Shown here: in pieces, positions 17,197 through 26,392 of the stretch
Position numbering within the stretch: position 1 is the stretch's first letter
Layout: each line of letters begins with the position of its first letter
NCBI RefSeq assembly: GCF_900102815.1
Contig: NZ_FNGF01000003.1
Span: forward strand, 1 to 64,000
Length of the DNA stretch: 64,000 nucleotides
Direction of reading: 5' to 3'
DNA from: Glycomyces sambucus
Lineage (GTDB): Bacteria; Actinomycetota; Actinomycetes; Mycobacteriales; Micromonosporaceae
Translations under genes and position numbers: made by a program
Notes under the pieces: generated by a model
The model's database searches: none
What the model was told of the DNA's origin: nothing
What the model saw: only the letters and a program-made list of their open reading frames with translations

Positions 17197-18002
17197 GACC
17201 GCACCGCCGCCCCAAGTTCGCTCAACCTCGCAGGTCGTTCGGAGCCGAGCACTCGCCAGCAGGCACCGAGGAACCCAGCTCCGGCGCTTGTGGTTGCGAT
17301 CAAGAACGGGAACCGACGGCCCGCGAGATGATCGTGAAAGTTGCGCTCGCGGCCCGGTCGGATGATCTGAAGCAGCACGAGTCGATTTCCGCCGACCGGC
17401 TGCTTGGCCGCGTAGCGATCAAGCTTGGCAGCCAGATAGCCGAGCGGTTCAGAGCCGGTGTCGTACTCGAAGAAAAACGGCGTCGAGCACCCCTCTCCCA
17501 TGAGAGTTCCGGCGCCGTCGGGTCGAACCTTCCCAAGGAACAGGCCGGCGGCCTCGTCCTCGCACAGCCACGAGCCCACCGTCAACCCACCCGCCTCACG
17601 GGATTCGGCATGCATGCGAGCGAAGAAGGCGTTGACCCCCTCAAGGTGGCCTCGTTTCCGGGACACCGCGAGCTGATGGACCGCCAGGGCGACCACTGCT
17701 CTGGTCGGCGCTGACTCCCCTTGCCGCCAGGCGTGCACACCGCCACCCCAGTATCCGAGCGTGTACCGGTACGCCTTCCGGTTGTCGTCCCGGAAACGGG
17801 CGAGCACTTCCATCTCCACAAGCGTCACCGCTCGCACTCGGGCGGCCCAGGTCGACGGAAAGTACAGGTCGGCCATTTGCGCGGCGGTGAGGACGCGATG
17901 GCGGGCCAGTGCATCTATGAGCTCCATGTCCCGCCCGGTCAGGCGTTCAAGAACCTCGGAGAAGTCCTTCGTCACCTGACCGGGAATCCGCTGTGCGCTC
18001 AA
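17193..18002 (-). CDS. Replication-relaxation family protein
   Basis: 269 residues, matching the actinobacterial Replic_Relax (PF13814) pattern: an N-terminal winged-helix part with ELIDALARHRVLTAAQMADLYF and the VLARFRDDNRKAYRYTLG segment, then a domain with VNAFFARMHAES and FFFEYDTGSEPLGYLAAKLDRY. Such proteins occur on Streptomyces plasmids and integrative elements next to TraG/VirD4-like ATPases, as here. The start is a TTG at 18000-18002 overlapping the stop of the coupling-protein gene as TTGA, which suggests translational coupling. Its exact task in plasmid replication or transfer is not established. Confidence 0.8.
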   Translation of the reverse strand: MSAQRIPGQVTKDFSEVLERLTGRDMELIDALARHRVLTAAQMADLYFPSTWAARVRAVTLVEMEVLARFRDDNRKAYRYTLGYWGGGVHAWRQGESAPTRAVVALAVHQLAVSRKRGHLEGVNAFFARMHAESREAGGLTVGSWLCEDEAAGLFLGKVRPDGAGTLMGEGCSTPFFFEYDTGSEPLGYLAAKLDRYAAKQPVGGNRLVLLQIIRPGRERNFHDHLAGRRFPFLIATTSAGAGFLGACWRVLGSERPARLSELGAAVRS

Positions 18003-20443
18003 GCGGCCTCACCGAACCTCTCCTCGTCCTCCCGGCGCTGCTCGGCGAGACGCTGTCTGAGGATCTTGGTGAACGGCCCTGGTACGGGCGGTATATACGG
18101 CCGCCCGGTCGCCTCGGCACGAATCTGCTCAGCCTTCCCGACGATCGGCGCGGGCGGGTCCGTCCGCAGCGTGAACGCCGGAGCCGCCACACCATCGACG
18201 ATCAATCGGCAACCCGCCTCCCAGGCACCCATCCGAGCAAGATCTTCCTCACCCAGTTCGGGCAGCGTGTGCCGCTGAAGCCGGTGTGCATCCTCCGGAC
18301 TCGCGTTGAAGAACACCTTGTTCCGCGCGTTCGCCGATATCCCGTCGGCAAGTTCGCGGTTGAGCTGGCCGAGATGCTGGTGGGCGAGCACCAGACCCAT
18401 GTGCAGCCCCCGGGCCTCGGCGAGCAGGTCCTCAATCTTGTAGGGCAGGTTGAGGAAGTTGTGCGCTTCGTCGATGTACAGCACCGTCTCCGGCCGCTCA
18501 TGGTCCGGCAGTTCGGACCGGCGCATGGCCGTCTGCCACGCCTTCGCGACCAGAACCGAACCCATCAGCGGCACTGCGGACTCGGGCATCTCACCCTTCG
18601 GAAGGCGCGCGAGCACGATCCCGCCTGAGTCGAGCACCTTGCCGATGTCGACGGGATTGGTGGGCCTGCCGAAGGTCGAGCGCATGAACTTGTTGCCGAA
18701 CATCGCGTCGAAGCGCGAGAGGATCGGCCCGATCGCCTGGTGGCGGCTGGTCTTGTCCAAGTCCTCCCACCAGGCCCAGAACCCGAGCAATTGCTCGTCG
18801 CCTGGGTCCAGACGCTTAACGACTTCCCTCCAGTAGTCACGATTCATCATCAGCTCGGGAAGATCCACCAGGTCCAGCCCCGCAGCGATGATGGTTCGAA
18901 GGCCGTTCCGCAGGATGTAGTCGGCTCGCGGACCCCAGTGCCGTTCCCAGAGCTTGTTGCAGATACCGACCATGTGATCGACTGCGATCTCGCTGTTCGG
19001 CCCCGACAGCGGGTAGAACCCGTGCCCGTTCGGTTCCGATGGGTCGATCAGCACGACGCGGCCCTTGACCGTCTCGGGATTGAGCCGGTCCAGCAGGTCA
19101 TTGATCAGATCGCCTTTGGGATCGATGACCATGACACCGTTGCCGCTCTTGATTTCGGCGAGAATCATGTTCTGTTGCAGCGTCGACTTTCCGGTCCCCG
19201 TTGCGCCGAGTACATGAACGTGTTGGCGGGCGTCAGCCGCAGTGAGCCCGACCTTTCGACCACCCTGAGCGGCACGACCGAGCGGCTTGACGTTTCGGCC
19301 TCCCGAACGCACCGCCTCGATTGGACGCACTCGCCGCGCCCTCGCACGCTCCATGACTGGAACGATCTCGTCGAAGGGCAAGTGCGCCAGCGCAGCGATC
19401 TCCGGCGTGTTCAGCAGCACGGTCGAACCGAGCGCCCACGTGTTGACCAGCCGCTCAGGCCGTCGAAGTTGGCGCCTGTTCACCCCACTCCCTCCCGCGA
19501 GTGAACGAACCGAAGCTCCGACCTGCTCATTGACCGCCTTCATCTGGGCCGATCGACCCTCAGGCATGCTGACCGCCCATCGAGCCGAACCCGACCACAA
19601 GGTCCCCTTCGACACTCGGTCCTGGAGGAGCTTGCGCTTGTGGGAGATCCAGGCCGCCTCGGGTACCGGACGAGCCGGTCCGGAGCCGGGCGACGAAGCC
19701 GGGTGCACGATGTCGAGCAGCTCGTTCGCGAGGCTCTTCATGAACGAACTGCCGCCGCTGTCACCGTTCGACCAAGCGGCCTTCGACATCCGGGACATCT
19801 GGCGACGACTCGCGGGACGAGCCGCGACCTGTACAACCAGGCTGGTGTCCGCATCGAGCTCGCCGATGTCGTGCGCCAGGAACCGCATCACATCGAACCC
19901 TGGAGTGCCTGGCCCGACCGGAACGTCGACGTCTTTGGGCCAGGAGAGCCTGCCGCCTTTCAGGCGAGCCTGCAGCCGCAACGGCGGGTCGGCCTCGACA
20001 ACCGCTGTCGAGGCGCCGGGCCACGCCGCCTCGATTGCGCCTTCGATGAGTGCGGTGTCGATGCACGAAGGCACCCATACGCGGACCGTCATACGTCGGC
20101 GATCGACCCGCATCTCCCAGAGCACCCAGGGCTGTCCGTACCAGTACCGACGCCAGGTTGACCTTGCGATCGAGCCGAGGTGCTTCCAGAACACCTCCCC
20201 GCCCGACTCGGAGACCGTCCCAGGAGCGGCGATCTCGACGTACTGGGACCCTGCCGTCCAGCGCCTGCGCTCACGGCCATGGAGAGCTCGCCGTATCAGT
20301 TGCACGGCGAGCGCGGCAGCCAGGCAGATGGCTGCGAGAGCGACGAGCATCCGGACCTGTGGACTCTCCCACAAGTCAGCCAGGAGGCCCCTCAGATCGC
20401 TCCCCGGGGAGGGGAACGTGTTAATGTTCCATTCGTTGCTCAT
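17999..20443 (-). CDS. Type IV secretion coupling-type ATPase (VirD4/TraD/TraG-like)
   Basis: Membrane-anchored DNA-translocation ATPase of 814 residues. One transmembrane segment lies at about residues 31-50 (MLVALAAICLAAALAVQLI). Walker A is GATGTGKST (about 413-421), a VMVIDPKGDLINDLLDRLNP segment follows, and Walker B is VLYIDEAHNFLNLP; ARGLHMGLVLAHQHLGQL is the conserved sensor segment. I start at ATG 20443 (MSNEWNINTF), with AGAGGAAAAAGC as ribosome site; the longer frame is not supported. In this element it is the main transfer component. No relaxase is recognised in the window, so DNA processing must rely on an unrecognised protein or on another element. Confidence 0.88.
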   Translation of the reverse strand: MSNEWNINTFPSPGSDLRGLLADLWESPQVRMLVALAAICLAAALAVQLIRRALHGRERRRWTAGSQYVEIAAPGTVSESGGEVFWKHLGSIARSTWRRYWYGQPWVLWEMRVDRRRMTVRVWVPSCIDTALIEGAIEAAWPGASTAVVEADPPLRLQARLKGGRLSWPKDVDVPVGPGTPGFDVMRFLAHDIGELDADTSLVVQVAARPASRRQMSRMSKAAWSNGDSGGSSFMKSLANELLDIVHPASSPGSGPARPVPEAAWISHKRKLLQDRVSKGTLWSGSARWAVSMPEGRSAQMKAVNEQVGASVRSLAGGSGVNRRQLRRPERLVNTWALGSTVLLNTPEIAALAHLPFDEIVPVMERARARRVRPIEAVRSGGRNVKPLGRAAQGGRKVGLTAADARQHVHVLGATGTGKSTLQQNMILAEIKSGNGVMVIDPKGDLINDLLDRLNPETVKGRVVLIDPSEPNGHGFYPLSGPNSEIAVDHMVGICNKLWERHWGPRADYILRNGLRTIIAAGLDLVDLPELMMNRDYWREVVKRLDPGDEQLLGFWAWWEDLDKTSRHQAIGPILSRFDAMFGNKFMRSTFGRPTNPVDIGKVLDSGGIVLARLPKGEMPESAVPLMGSVLVAKAWQTAMRRSELPDHERPETVLYIDEAHNFLNLPYKIEDLLAEARGLHMGLVLAHQHLGQLNRELADGISANARNKVFFNASPEDAHRLQRHTLPELGEEDLARMGAWEAGCRLIVDGVAAPAFTLRTDPPAPIVGKAEQIRAEATGRPYIPPVPGPFTKILRQRLAEQRREDEERFGEAA

Positions 20444-20987
20444 GCTTTTTCCTCTCGTTTGAATGAGCATCTTCGGGTACAGCTCCGCCCCGAAAAGGGC
20501 ACAACTGGAACAGCGCGAGCACGGCATCGGGCCAAGCTCACAAGTATTCAGTTAGGGCATGACCAGCGCTTCTGCGACAGGAAGTACGCAGGCAGTGCTC
20601 GACATGTCATGTACGCATGGGAAGCCTTGAAAAGCGCAGAGCGCGCACTCCAACGGCACTAGTCAGTGGTCTCAGATGTCCGACTACAGTCCTCGTGGAT
20701 CAAGGTGAATGAAGACCACCTGTCTCAGCGGACAGAACTCACCAAATCGACATGTCGAGTCGTATCGTGCTCAGGCTCCGAAAATAAATCCGCTATTTCT
20801 GTGAAGCGCGCGTGAACATTCGAGAGTTGGCTTTTACAATCCTCGCTGGACGCCGAGCGTTATCGAGCCCCTCAAGCCTCCGGCCCGAACCTTCTTCCTG
20901 GATATAGGCAGGGTGCGCGGCAGCTTCCGCGCAAGGGTGCGCTGGGTGCGCGCACCCTGAGCCGCATCGCACGCCCAGAACACGACG
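20444..20987. other. Non-coding region of the element, locally AT-rich
   Basis: About 540 bases without a convincing gene. From 20640 to 20880 it is more AT-rich than its neighbours. A perfect 11-bp inverted repeat CAGGGTGCGCG (20909-20919) / CGCGCACCCTG (20949-20959) lies next to the terminator hairpin. This lies upstream of the coupling-protein operon and could hold its promoter or an origin of transfer, but no known oriT consensus is recognisable. Confidence 0.4.
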
Positions 20988-21027
20988 AACGGAGCGGGCA
21001 CCGCCATCAGACGGTGCCCGCTCCGTT
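20988..21027 (-). terminator. Perfect 16-bp hairpin terminator
   Basis: AACGGAGCGGGCACCG (20988-21003) pairs perfectly with CGGTGCCCGCTCCGTT (21012-21027) around an 8-base loop. It lies 60 bases downstream of the minus-strand gene ending at 21088. There is no long T-tract. Confidence 0.7.
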
Positions 21028-21087
21028 GCATCAATCGGGGCGTGGGGCCGCCGCCACCTCGGCGGCCCCACTTGGGGAGGGAAGGGT

Positions 21088-21678
21088 CTATCGCCCGTCG
21101 TTCGCGGCGGCCTGGGTCAGGATCGCCTCACTCTCGCGTCGCCATTGGCGACGGCGTTCGTCGGGCGTGCCCTTCCAGCCTGGACGGGTGACGAGCCCGC
21201 AGATTCGTCCTTCGTCATGGAGTAGGTCGGCCACCGGGGTGAGGCCGTTCTCGACGTTCACCACGCTGAGGACTGCGTGCTCGGACGCGACGGTGGGCTC
21301 GACGGCGAACCGGAAGCCGTCGAGGTCGAAGATCCCGATGACACTCGTGGGGAGCGGTGCAGGCCGGACCGGCCGCTGAATCTCGGCGTGCCAGTCTGCG
21401 ATGAGCGAGGCGATGTGGTGCCGCTGTTGCCCTTTCCAGGCCCGAGTCTGCTCGTTCCAGGGAACCTCCCACCGAACTTCCCGGACTACCCCGCCCGCGT
21501 GAAGCGCATAGCCGATCTTCACCGCTTGGCCCTGGTAGTCCAGCCACACCGAGGCGTATCCGGTCTTGCGACGAGCTTTGAGCGACAATAGGTTCCCATT
21601 CGTGGTCTGCCACTCCCCCAGCACTTCGAAGCGGCCCTTGCTCCCACGGGCCCCGTCTTGCGAGGTCTCACCGACCAT
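21088..21678 (-). CDS. Hypothetical protein of the integrative element
   Basis: Unrecognised soluble protein of 196 residues. It has FEVLGEWQTTNGNLLSLKAR, a strand pair ASVWLDYQGQAVKIGYALHAGG, a helix HHIASLIADWHAEI and, near the end, TRPGWKGTPDERRRQWRRES, a basic helix. I start at ATG 21678 because GGAGGGCGGAACG is a strong ribosome site directly ahead; a longer reading begins at 21729. It is transcribed toward the coupling-protein genes and divergent from the XRE regulator. A role in DNA processing or transfer is possible but unsupported. Confidence 0.6.
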   Translation of the reverse strand: MVGETSQDGARGSKGRFEVLGEWQTTNGNLLSLKARRKTGYASVWLDYQGQAVKIGYALHAGGVVREVRWEVPWNEQTRAWKGQQRHHIASLIADWHAEIQRPVRPAPLPTSVIGIFDLDGFRFAVEPTVASEHAVLSVVNVENGLTPVADLLHDEGRICGLVTRPGWKGTPDERRRQWRRESEAILTQAAANDGR

Positions 21679-21871
21679 CGTTCCGCCCTCCATGGTCAAC
21701 CCATCACCTGCATGGATGACGCCTTGCAACGATCAGGCATCCACCCGTAGCCTTGATTTCAGCAAGATCGGAACGTCTAAACCAGAGCATCACCGCCTCA
21801 TCAATGAGGCATGAATGAGGCATCGAACCGCTCACCTGGTGCGCCAGGAGATCCCGAAACGGAGGCAGGCC

Positions 21872-23062
21872 GTGGGGAACCGACGTGAAGCACTGATTCG
21901 ACGGCGGAGGTCGCTGAGCCTGAGTCAAGAGCTGGTCGCCGAGCGCCTCGGGGTTGAACGTTCTACGGTCTCCCGTTGGGAGCGAGGAGAGAACGACCCG
22001 CAGCCATGGATACGCGGCGGCCTCGCCAAACTGCTCAAGATCTCTCCCGAACAGCTTGAACACCTGCTGTTCGACCAGCAGCCGGAGCCAGGCAAAGCAC
22101 CGGCAATGCCCAATGGCCGCGTCAGCCTGGATCCGATCACGGCTACCCGTGCTGCGACGAAGGAAGACCTCTTCCGGATCGAGCAAACCCGGGCACACTT
22201 CCAGGAGATGTACCGCCGAGTCGGAGGCGTGCCGACGCTTCCCCGGATCAACGCCGTCCTCGATCAGAGGGTCGCGCCGATGCTCCGCACCGCCTACGAA
22301 AACAACCTGGGCCGTCAGCTCTTCCGAGCAGCCGGAAGCCTTACCGCTTTCGCAGGGATCTGCGCCTACGACGCCGACCAGCAGATGGCGGCGACCTCAC
22401 GGTTCGCGGAAGCCCTCAGCCTCGCCAGGGCAGCCGCCGATCTCCAGTTCGAGGGCTACCTACACGCCCTCCTCGCAAACCAGGCGATGCACCTCGGCGA
22501 CATGGCCCAAGTCCTCGACCACACCGAGAACGTCTTGGACACGTTGGGGCTCCAGCTCAACTCAGCACTCGTATGCGACCTGCACACCCTGGCGGCGAAA
22601 GCCCATGCCCGCTCAGGCTCCGTCAGCGCATGCCATCGCCATCTCAGAGCCGCAGAGGCCACTGCCGATGCGAACCCTGACGACCCACCACTCCCCGAGG
22701 TCTCCTACATGAGCGCCGGCCTCATCCAACTCCAGACCGCAGAAGCACTCCGACGCCTCGGCGACACGACCGCCGCACGCACCTACGTCGACGAGACAAT
22801 CCGAACCTCGCCGCACACCCACCTTCGCGGAAGGGTTCACCGTTGGGCAGGCTATGCGCTCGTCCTGACCGCTCAAGGCGAAATAGACCGGGCCGCGCAC
22901 GCCGCCGCAACCATGCTCGATCACGCCGTCGGCATGGAATCCGGCAGGCTCCACGACCGCCTCACCAGCGTGGTCAAGGCGCTGCAGCCGTACTCCACCG
23001 AACCCTCCGTCGCGAGTACGCTCGAACGGGCCCACGTCCAACTCGCGGAACCGGGAGCATGA
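21872..23062 (+). CDS. XRE-type regulator with TPR-like C-terminal domain
   Basis: 396 residues. The N-terminal helix-turn-helix reads RRRRSLSLSQELVAERLGVE and RSTVSRWERGENDPQPW (about residues 8-50). The rest is helical, tetratricopeptide-like (LFRAAGSLTAFAGICAYD, YLHALLANQAMHLGDMAQVL, AEALRRLGDTTAARTYVDE), as in actinobacterial regulators that pair with Nudix genes on plasmids and integrative elements. I start at GTG 21872 because GGAGG at 21861-21865 lies 6 bases ahead; the ATG at 21815 would add 19 residues. The stop overlaps the Nudix start (ATGA), so the two are coupled. Likely the master switch for the element. Confidence 0.85.
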   Translation: MGNRREALIRRRRSLSLSQELVAERLGVERSTVSRWERGENDPQPWIRGGLAKLLKISPEQLEHLLFDQQPEPGKAPAMPNGRVSLDPITATRAATKEDLFRIEQTRAHFQEMYRRVGGVPTLPRINAVLDQRVAPMLRTAYENNLGRQLFRAAGSLTAFAGICAYDADQQMAATSRFAEALSLARAAADLQFEGYLHALLANQAMHLGDMAQVLDHTENVLDTLGLQLNSALVCDLHTLAAKAHARSGSVSACHRHLRAAEATADANPDDPPLPEVSYMSAGLIQLQTAEALRRLGDTTAARTYVDETIRTSPHTHLRGRVHRWAGYALVLTAQGEIDRAAHAAATMLDHAVGMESGRLHDRLTSVVKALQPYSTEPSVASTLERAHVQLAEPGA

Positions 23063-23610
23063 TGCGCTGGAAAGTCAACTCCAAGCGAACCCTCTACCGA
23101 GACCAATGGGTTCACCTGAGCACCGCAGACGTAGAACTCCCCGACGGCCGCCACCTCGACCACCGCCTCATCGAAACCGGCCCAGGCGCAGGAGCCGTCG
23201 TAGTGAAGGACGACAAGGTCCTCCTCCTATGGCGCCACCGCTTCATCACCGACACCTGGGGCTGGGAAATCCCCATCGGCGGCATCGAGCCTGGCGAAAC
23301 CCCAGAAGAAGCCGCTCGCCGGGAGGTCGAAGAAGAAACCGGCTGGAGGCCACTGGGGCTTCTGTCTCCGCTGATTTACACGCAACCTTCACCTGGGCTC
23401 ATGACAGCAGAGCATCATATTTTTCTGTCTCTTGACTGTGTGAATATCGGCGAGCCGCTTGACAAGTTTGAATCCGATCGCCTGGATTGGGTTCCAATCA
23501 AAGACCTGGCCAGTCTCATTAAGAAAGGCAGCATTACAGCCGCTACTTCAACCGTTGCACTCCTCTTCTACCTACAAGTATGGGCTGAACTCGAACATGA
23601 GAATGACTAG
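23059..23610 (+). CDS. Nudix hydrolase, possible transfer-immunity protein
   Basis: 183 residues with a perfect Nudix box at residues 74-96: G-x5-E-x7-REV-x-EE-x-GW (GGIEPGETPEEAARREVEEE). The C-terminal part (QPSPGL, HHIFLSL, WVPIKDLASLI) fits the nucleoside-diphosphate-sugar type. In the Streptomyces element pSAM2 the immunity factor Pif carries a Nudix motif and blocks redundant transfer, so a similar job is reasonable for this element gene next to the XRE/TPR regulator. The first two thirds of the gene are GC-rich; from about 23380 base composition falls to that of the following defence-like cassette although the protein remains intact. Its stop lies inside the start of the next gene. Confidence 0.85.
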   Translation: MMRWKVNSKRTLYRDQWVHLSTADVELPDGRHLDHRLIETGPGAGAVVVKDDKVLLLWRHRFITDTWGWEIPIGGIEPGETPEEAARREVEEETGWRPLGLLSPLIYTQPSPGLMTAEHHIFLSLDCVNIGEPLDKFESDRLDWVPIKDLASLIKKGSITAATSTVALLFYLQVWAELEHEND

Positions 23611-26389
23611 TAATCAGCGAACGGGAGCCTTCGGACAGTCAAGAGTGAAAGCCCAGTTTGAGGACCTTGGCTGCGCTCCGATACCTAATCCTGAGCATGA
23701 TTTTGGTACCGATCTCTATATACAGCTTGCAAATCTTGAAGGCAACTTGACTGGCGCCTTCATCGGGGCTCAAATAAAGACCGGCAAGTCTTTCTTTAAG
23801 GAAGAGGTCCACGGAAGGGCGGGAGTAGTCGAAGGATGGTGGTTTCGAGAGGATCTCGCTCATTACGACTATTGGATGACTCATCAGGTACCGCACGTAG
23901 TGATTCTGTATAATAAGTCAGAACAAACAGCTTACTGGTCACAAATTACAAAATCGCGTTGCAAACTGACGAAAAAGGGATTCAAGGTCTTTGTGCCGTC
24001 ACATCAAGTTGTTGATTTCCAGCATCTTGGATCATTGATTCGCGTAGCGTCCTCAGCGTCTTCAGCAATTTCACTCGAGGGCACAGCCTGGGACTCATCG
24101 AAATACAGTATGCCGCAGGGCTCCAAAATGCGACACTCGTTCATTGCACCACGGCTGGTTGCACCCCATGGAAATCGGCAAATCGATACGATCGGGTATC
24201 ATGAGGCTATTGCCCTACAAATACAAGGGCGCGGCGTTGACTATTCTGATTTTCTTGATTCTAATCGTGCTTTGAAAGAAGCTGCAGACACGTGGGGTTG
24301 GCAATTTGCAAGGACGGTCAATTCTTTCACTTCTGGCTTGATGCCCGATGAGTTCTCCTCCGAACTTCTGCAGCTTGGGTCGGCACCAACTGAAGATGTT
24401 CCAGGTGCGATAGTATTCCTCGCCTGCATGCATATGGAGCGCGGGAACTTTCACCAAGCAAAATCAGTTCTGGAAAACAACACCATAACAGAGAATTCTG
24501 TTGACAACGCATGGATTAAAACACAGATCGCTCGCTGCGAACTCGAAACTGGAAATCTTGAGGCCGCGAAGGTCATCATTAACAACACAATCATTGAATT
24601 GCTTCGAGTTAAGAATGACGTGACAGCGACTGCAATCCTCGGCGCCGCCACAAAGCTGAGAAACACAATGCTTGATTATCGCAACGCGAGCATCCAAGAA
24701 ATGATCTCAGCAGCGGACAACATAGCCTCCTGGTGGAGATCAAAAACAGTTTCGATCGGAGCGACCAAGGTCCTGGTCCGTAATTTCCGTCAGTGGGCAG
24801 GTGATACATCTCAGATAATTTTCGCTGATGATGTGGCAAACAATAGCCTTTTTGCCGCTCAGATACAAGCTAATTTGACTGGGGATCGTGATGACTGGCG
24901 AACCTATCTTAGTTTCTCTGGCCAAAATACACTACTAGACAAAACAGATGATCGCAGCATTCAGATAGCACTAAGCGACCTTAAACTATCTGGCGATGCA
25001 AAGACGCTTGAACTAGCTACCAGAAAAATCTGTGATGATGGTCCGCTTCAGGTTCTAAGGAAGTTCGCAACATCTATTCGGAATTCAAACTGGAGTTATA
25101 CAACTTCACTTCCAAATCTAATGGTTTGGAAGAATGCCGGCGAGCTACTTTCGGAATCGGATGCTGATGAAGCTGCAAGCTACTGCATAGATGCAATCCT
25201 CGGTCGGCAGAGCGCACTACATCCAAGCACTCTGACTGGATTTAGTATTGGTTTTCGAGTGTTCGAGGCACTTTCGGGAATCATGAATGCGTCGAGTGTT
25301 ACATCTCATCAACGCGTTCTAGAAACACTAATTGAAATCGATGAGCGATCGTTCGAGCATCCCGAGATTAGCCGATGCCTCAAACGACTCAAATGGGATC
25401 GCATCAACCCAGAGTTGATTGATAGCCTCATCAATAAGATCGCGAATCTTAGCAACTCGTCAACCTCGAACTCGATACTAGGATTGATTTCCCGACATCG
25501 TACCTCTGCGAGAGATATTCTTCTGGATCGATTTACAAGTGATGCTGACGCTGCTCTGAGTATCGAATATATTGGCGGCCTATCGGAGCATGCCGCAAAT
25601 GACTTGATTCAAGATCTTGCTTATCGAGTTGAGCGTCTCTGCAGCGAAAGTTCAACGCAACCTCGAACCTACCCCCCAGACCCGGCTCCTGCTTTTCTTG
25701 CTCAGCTTAACAGTTTGCACCAAAGCATTGCATGTTGGGATCCTGTCTTGACCTATCTCTCAAGTGAAAACATTGATAGGAACGACAAATATGCAACCTG
25801 CCAAATTATCTCTAGATTGCATAATAAGATTGCCGATAGGGTCCGAACGTCTTTGACTGAAAGCATCGGCAAGATTCGCTTGCAAAGCAGTAGTTACGCA
25901 ATCCATAACTTCATGTCTCGAAACATCGATGGAGTCCTACTTCGCGCCGAGTACGTCCTCGGGGTGATTCCGCCGGAATCTATCAATCTTTCGGTGATTG
26001 CAGCTATTCACGGAGCTGCAGAGATTCGCCGTGACATCGCCGAGTTTGCTGCTCTCGATGACACAGGTCAGCTGGGCTGGGTTCTGTCAAATTTGCTAAA
26101 TGACGGTGATGCTCAAGTTCGGGCCCTGGTCACTCAAGGGATCGCGCATTGGATAAGTAACGACCGAGCTGAACCATGGATGGTCTCATATGCGAGATCA
26201 CTTCCTGATGGCGACGGGACTAGACTGCCGCTTGCTTTTGTTATCGGCATGTGCAATCCGACATCCGAACAGAGCCAACTTGTCCTCCCAACTCTAACGC
26301 ATTTCTCAACCCACCCCTCAGCGAGAGTTCGGCGGATTGCAGGAGAAAAGCTGGCTAAGGTTGAACTGGAACAAGAGAAGGGAGTTTAG
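23597..26389 (+). CDS. DUF4365-type nuclease domain fused to a large helical-repeat region
   Basis: About 930 residues. The N-terminal 170 residues resemble DUF4365, a PD-(D/E)XK-like nuclease domain found in defence genes: GAFGQSRVKAQFEDLG, then EHDFGTDLYIQL with D39, and GAFIGAQIKTGKSFF with Q59 and K61 taking the E-x-K place. The remaining 750 residues are alpha-helical, HEAT- or TPR-like, ending in a HEAT-type unit (THPSARVRRIAGEKLAKVE). The start ATG 23597 (or 23603) overlaps the Nudix stop by 14 (or 8) bases. Composition is far more AT-rich than the host, a sign of transfer. It is 3 bases from the Rx4H gene, so they form one unit. Not recognised as any named defence system. Confidence 0.72.
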   Translation: MRMTSNQRTGAFGQSRVKAQFEDLGCAPIPNPEHDFGTDLYIQLANLEGNLTGAFIGAQIKTGKSFFKEEVHGRAGVVEGWWFREDLAHYDYWMTHQVPHVVILYNKSEQTAYWSQITKSRCKLTKKGFKVFVPSHQVVDFQHLGSLIRVASSASSAISLEGTAWDSSKYSMPQGSKMRHSFIAPRLVAPHGNRQIDTIGYHEAIALQIQGRGVDYSDFLDSNRALKEAADTWGWQFARTVNSFTSGLMPDEFSSELLQLGSAPTEDVPGAIVFLACMHMERGNFHQAKSVLENNTITENSVDNAWIKTQIARCELETGNLEAAKVIINNTIIELLRVKNDVTATAILGAATKLRNTMLDYRNASIQEMISAADNIASWWRSKTVSIGATKVLVRNFRQWAGDTSQIIFADDVANNSLFAAQIQANLTGDRDDWRTYLSFSGQNTLLDKTDDRSIQIALSDLKLSGDAKTLELATRKICDDGPLQVLRKFATSIRNSNWSYTTSLPNLMVWKNAGELLSESDADEAASYCIDAILGRQSALHPSTLTGFSIGFRVFEALSGIMNASSVTSHQRVLETLIEIDERSFEHPEISRCLKRLKWDRINPELIDSLINKIANLSNSSTSNSILGLISRHRTSARDILLDRFTSDADAALSIEYIGGLSEHAANDLIQDLAYRVERLCSESSTQPRTYPPDPAPAFLAQLNSLHQSIACWDPVLTYLSSENIDRNDKYATCQIISRLHNKIADRVRTSLTESIGKIRLQSSSYAIHNFMSRNIDGVLLRAEYVLGVIPPESINLSVIAAIHGAAEIRRDIAEFAALDDTGQLGWVLSNLLNDGDAQVRALVTQGIAHWISNDRAEPWMVSYARSLPDGDGTRLPLAFVIGMCNPTSEQSQLVLPTLTHFSTHPSARVRRIAGEKLAKVELEQEKGV

Positions 26390-26392
26390 ATT

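Noticed and set aside
20793-21071. A 92-codon minus-strand frame across the two inverted repeats
   Set aside because: Composition is arginine/alanine-rich and it spans both hairpins; no ribosome site. Treated as non-coding.
23459-23596. An N-terminal extension of the DUF4365 protein inside the Nudix gene
   Set aside because: It is an out-of-frame reading of the Nudix 3' end; the ATGs at 23597 and 23603 lead directly into the conserved domain.
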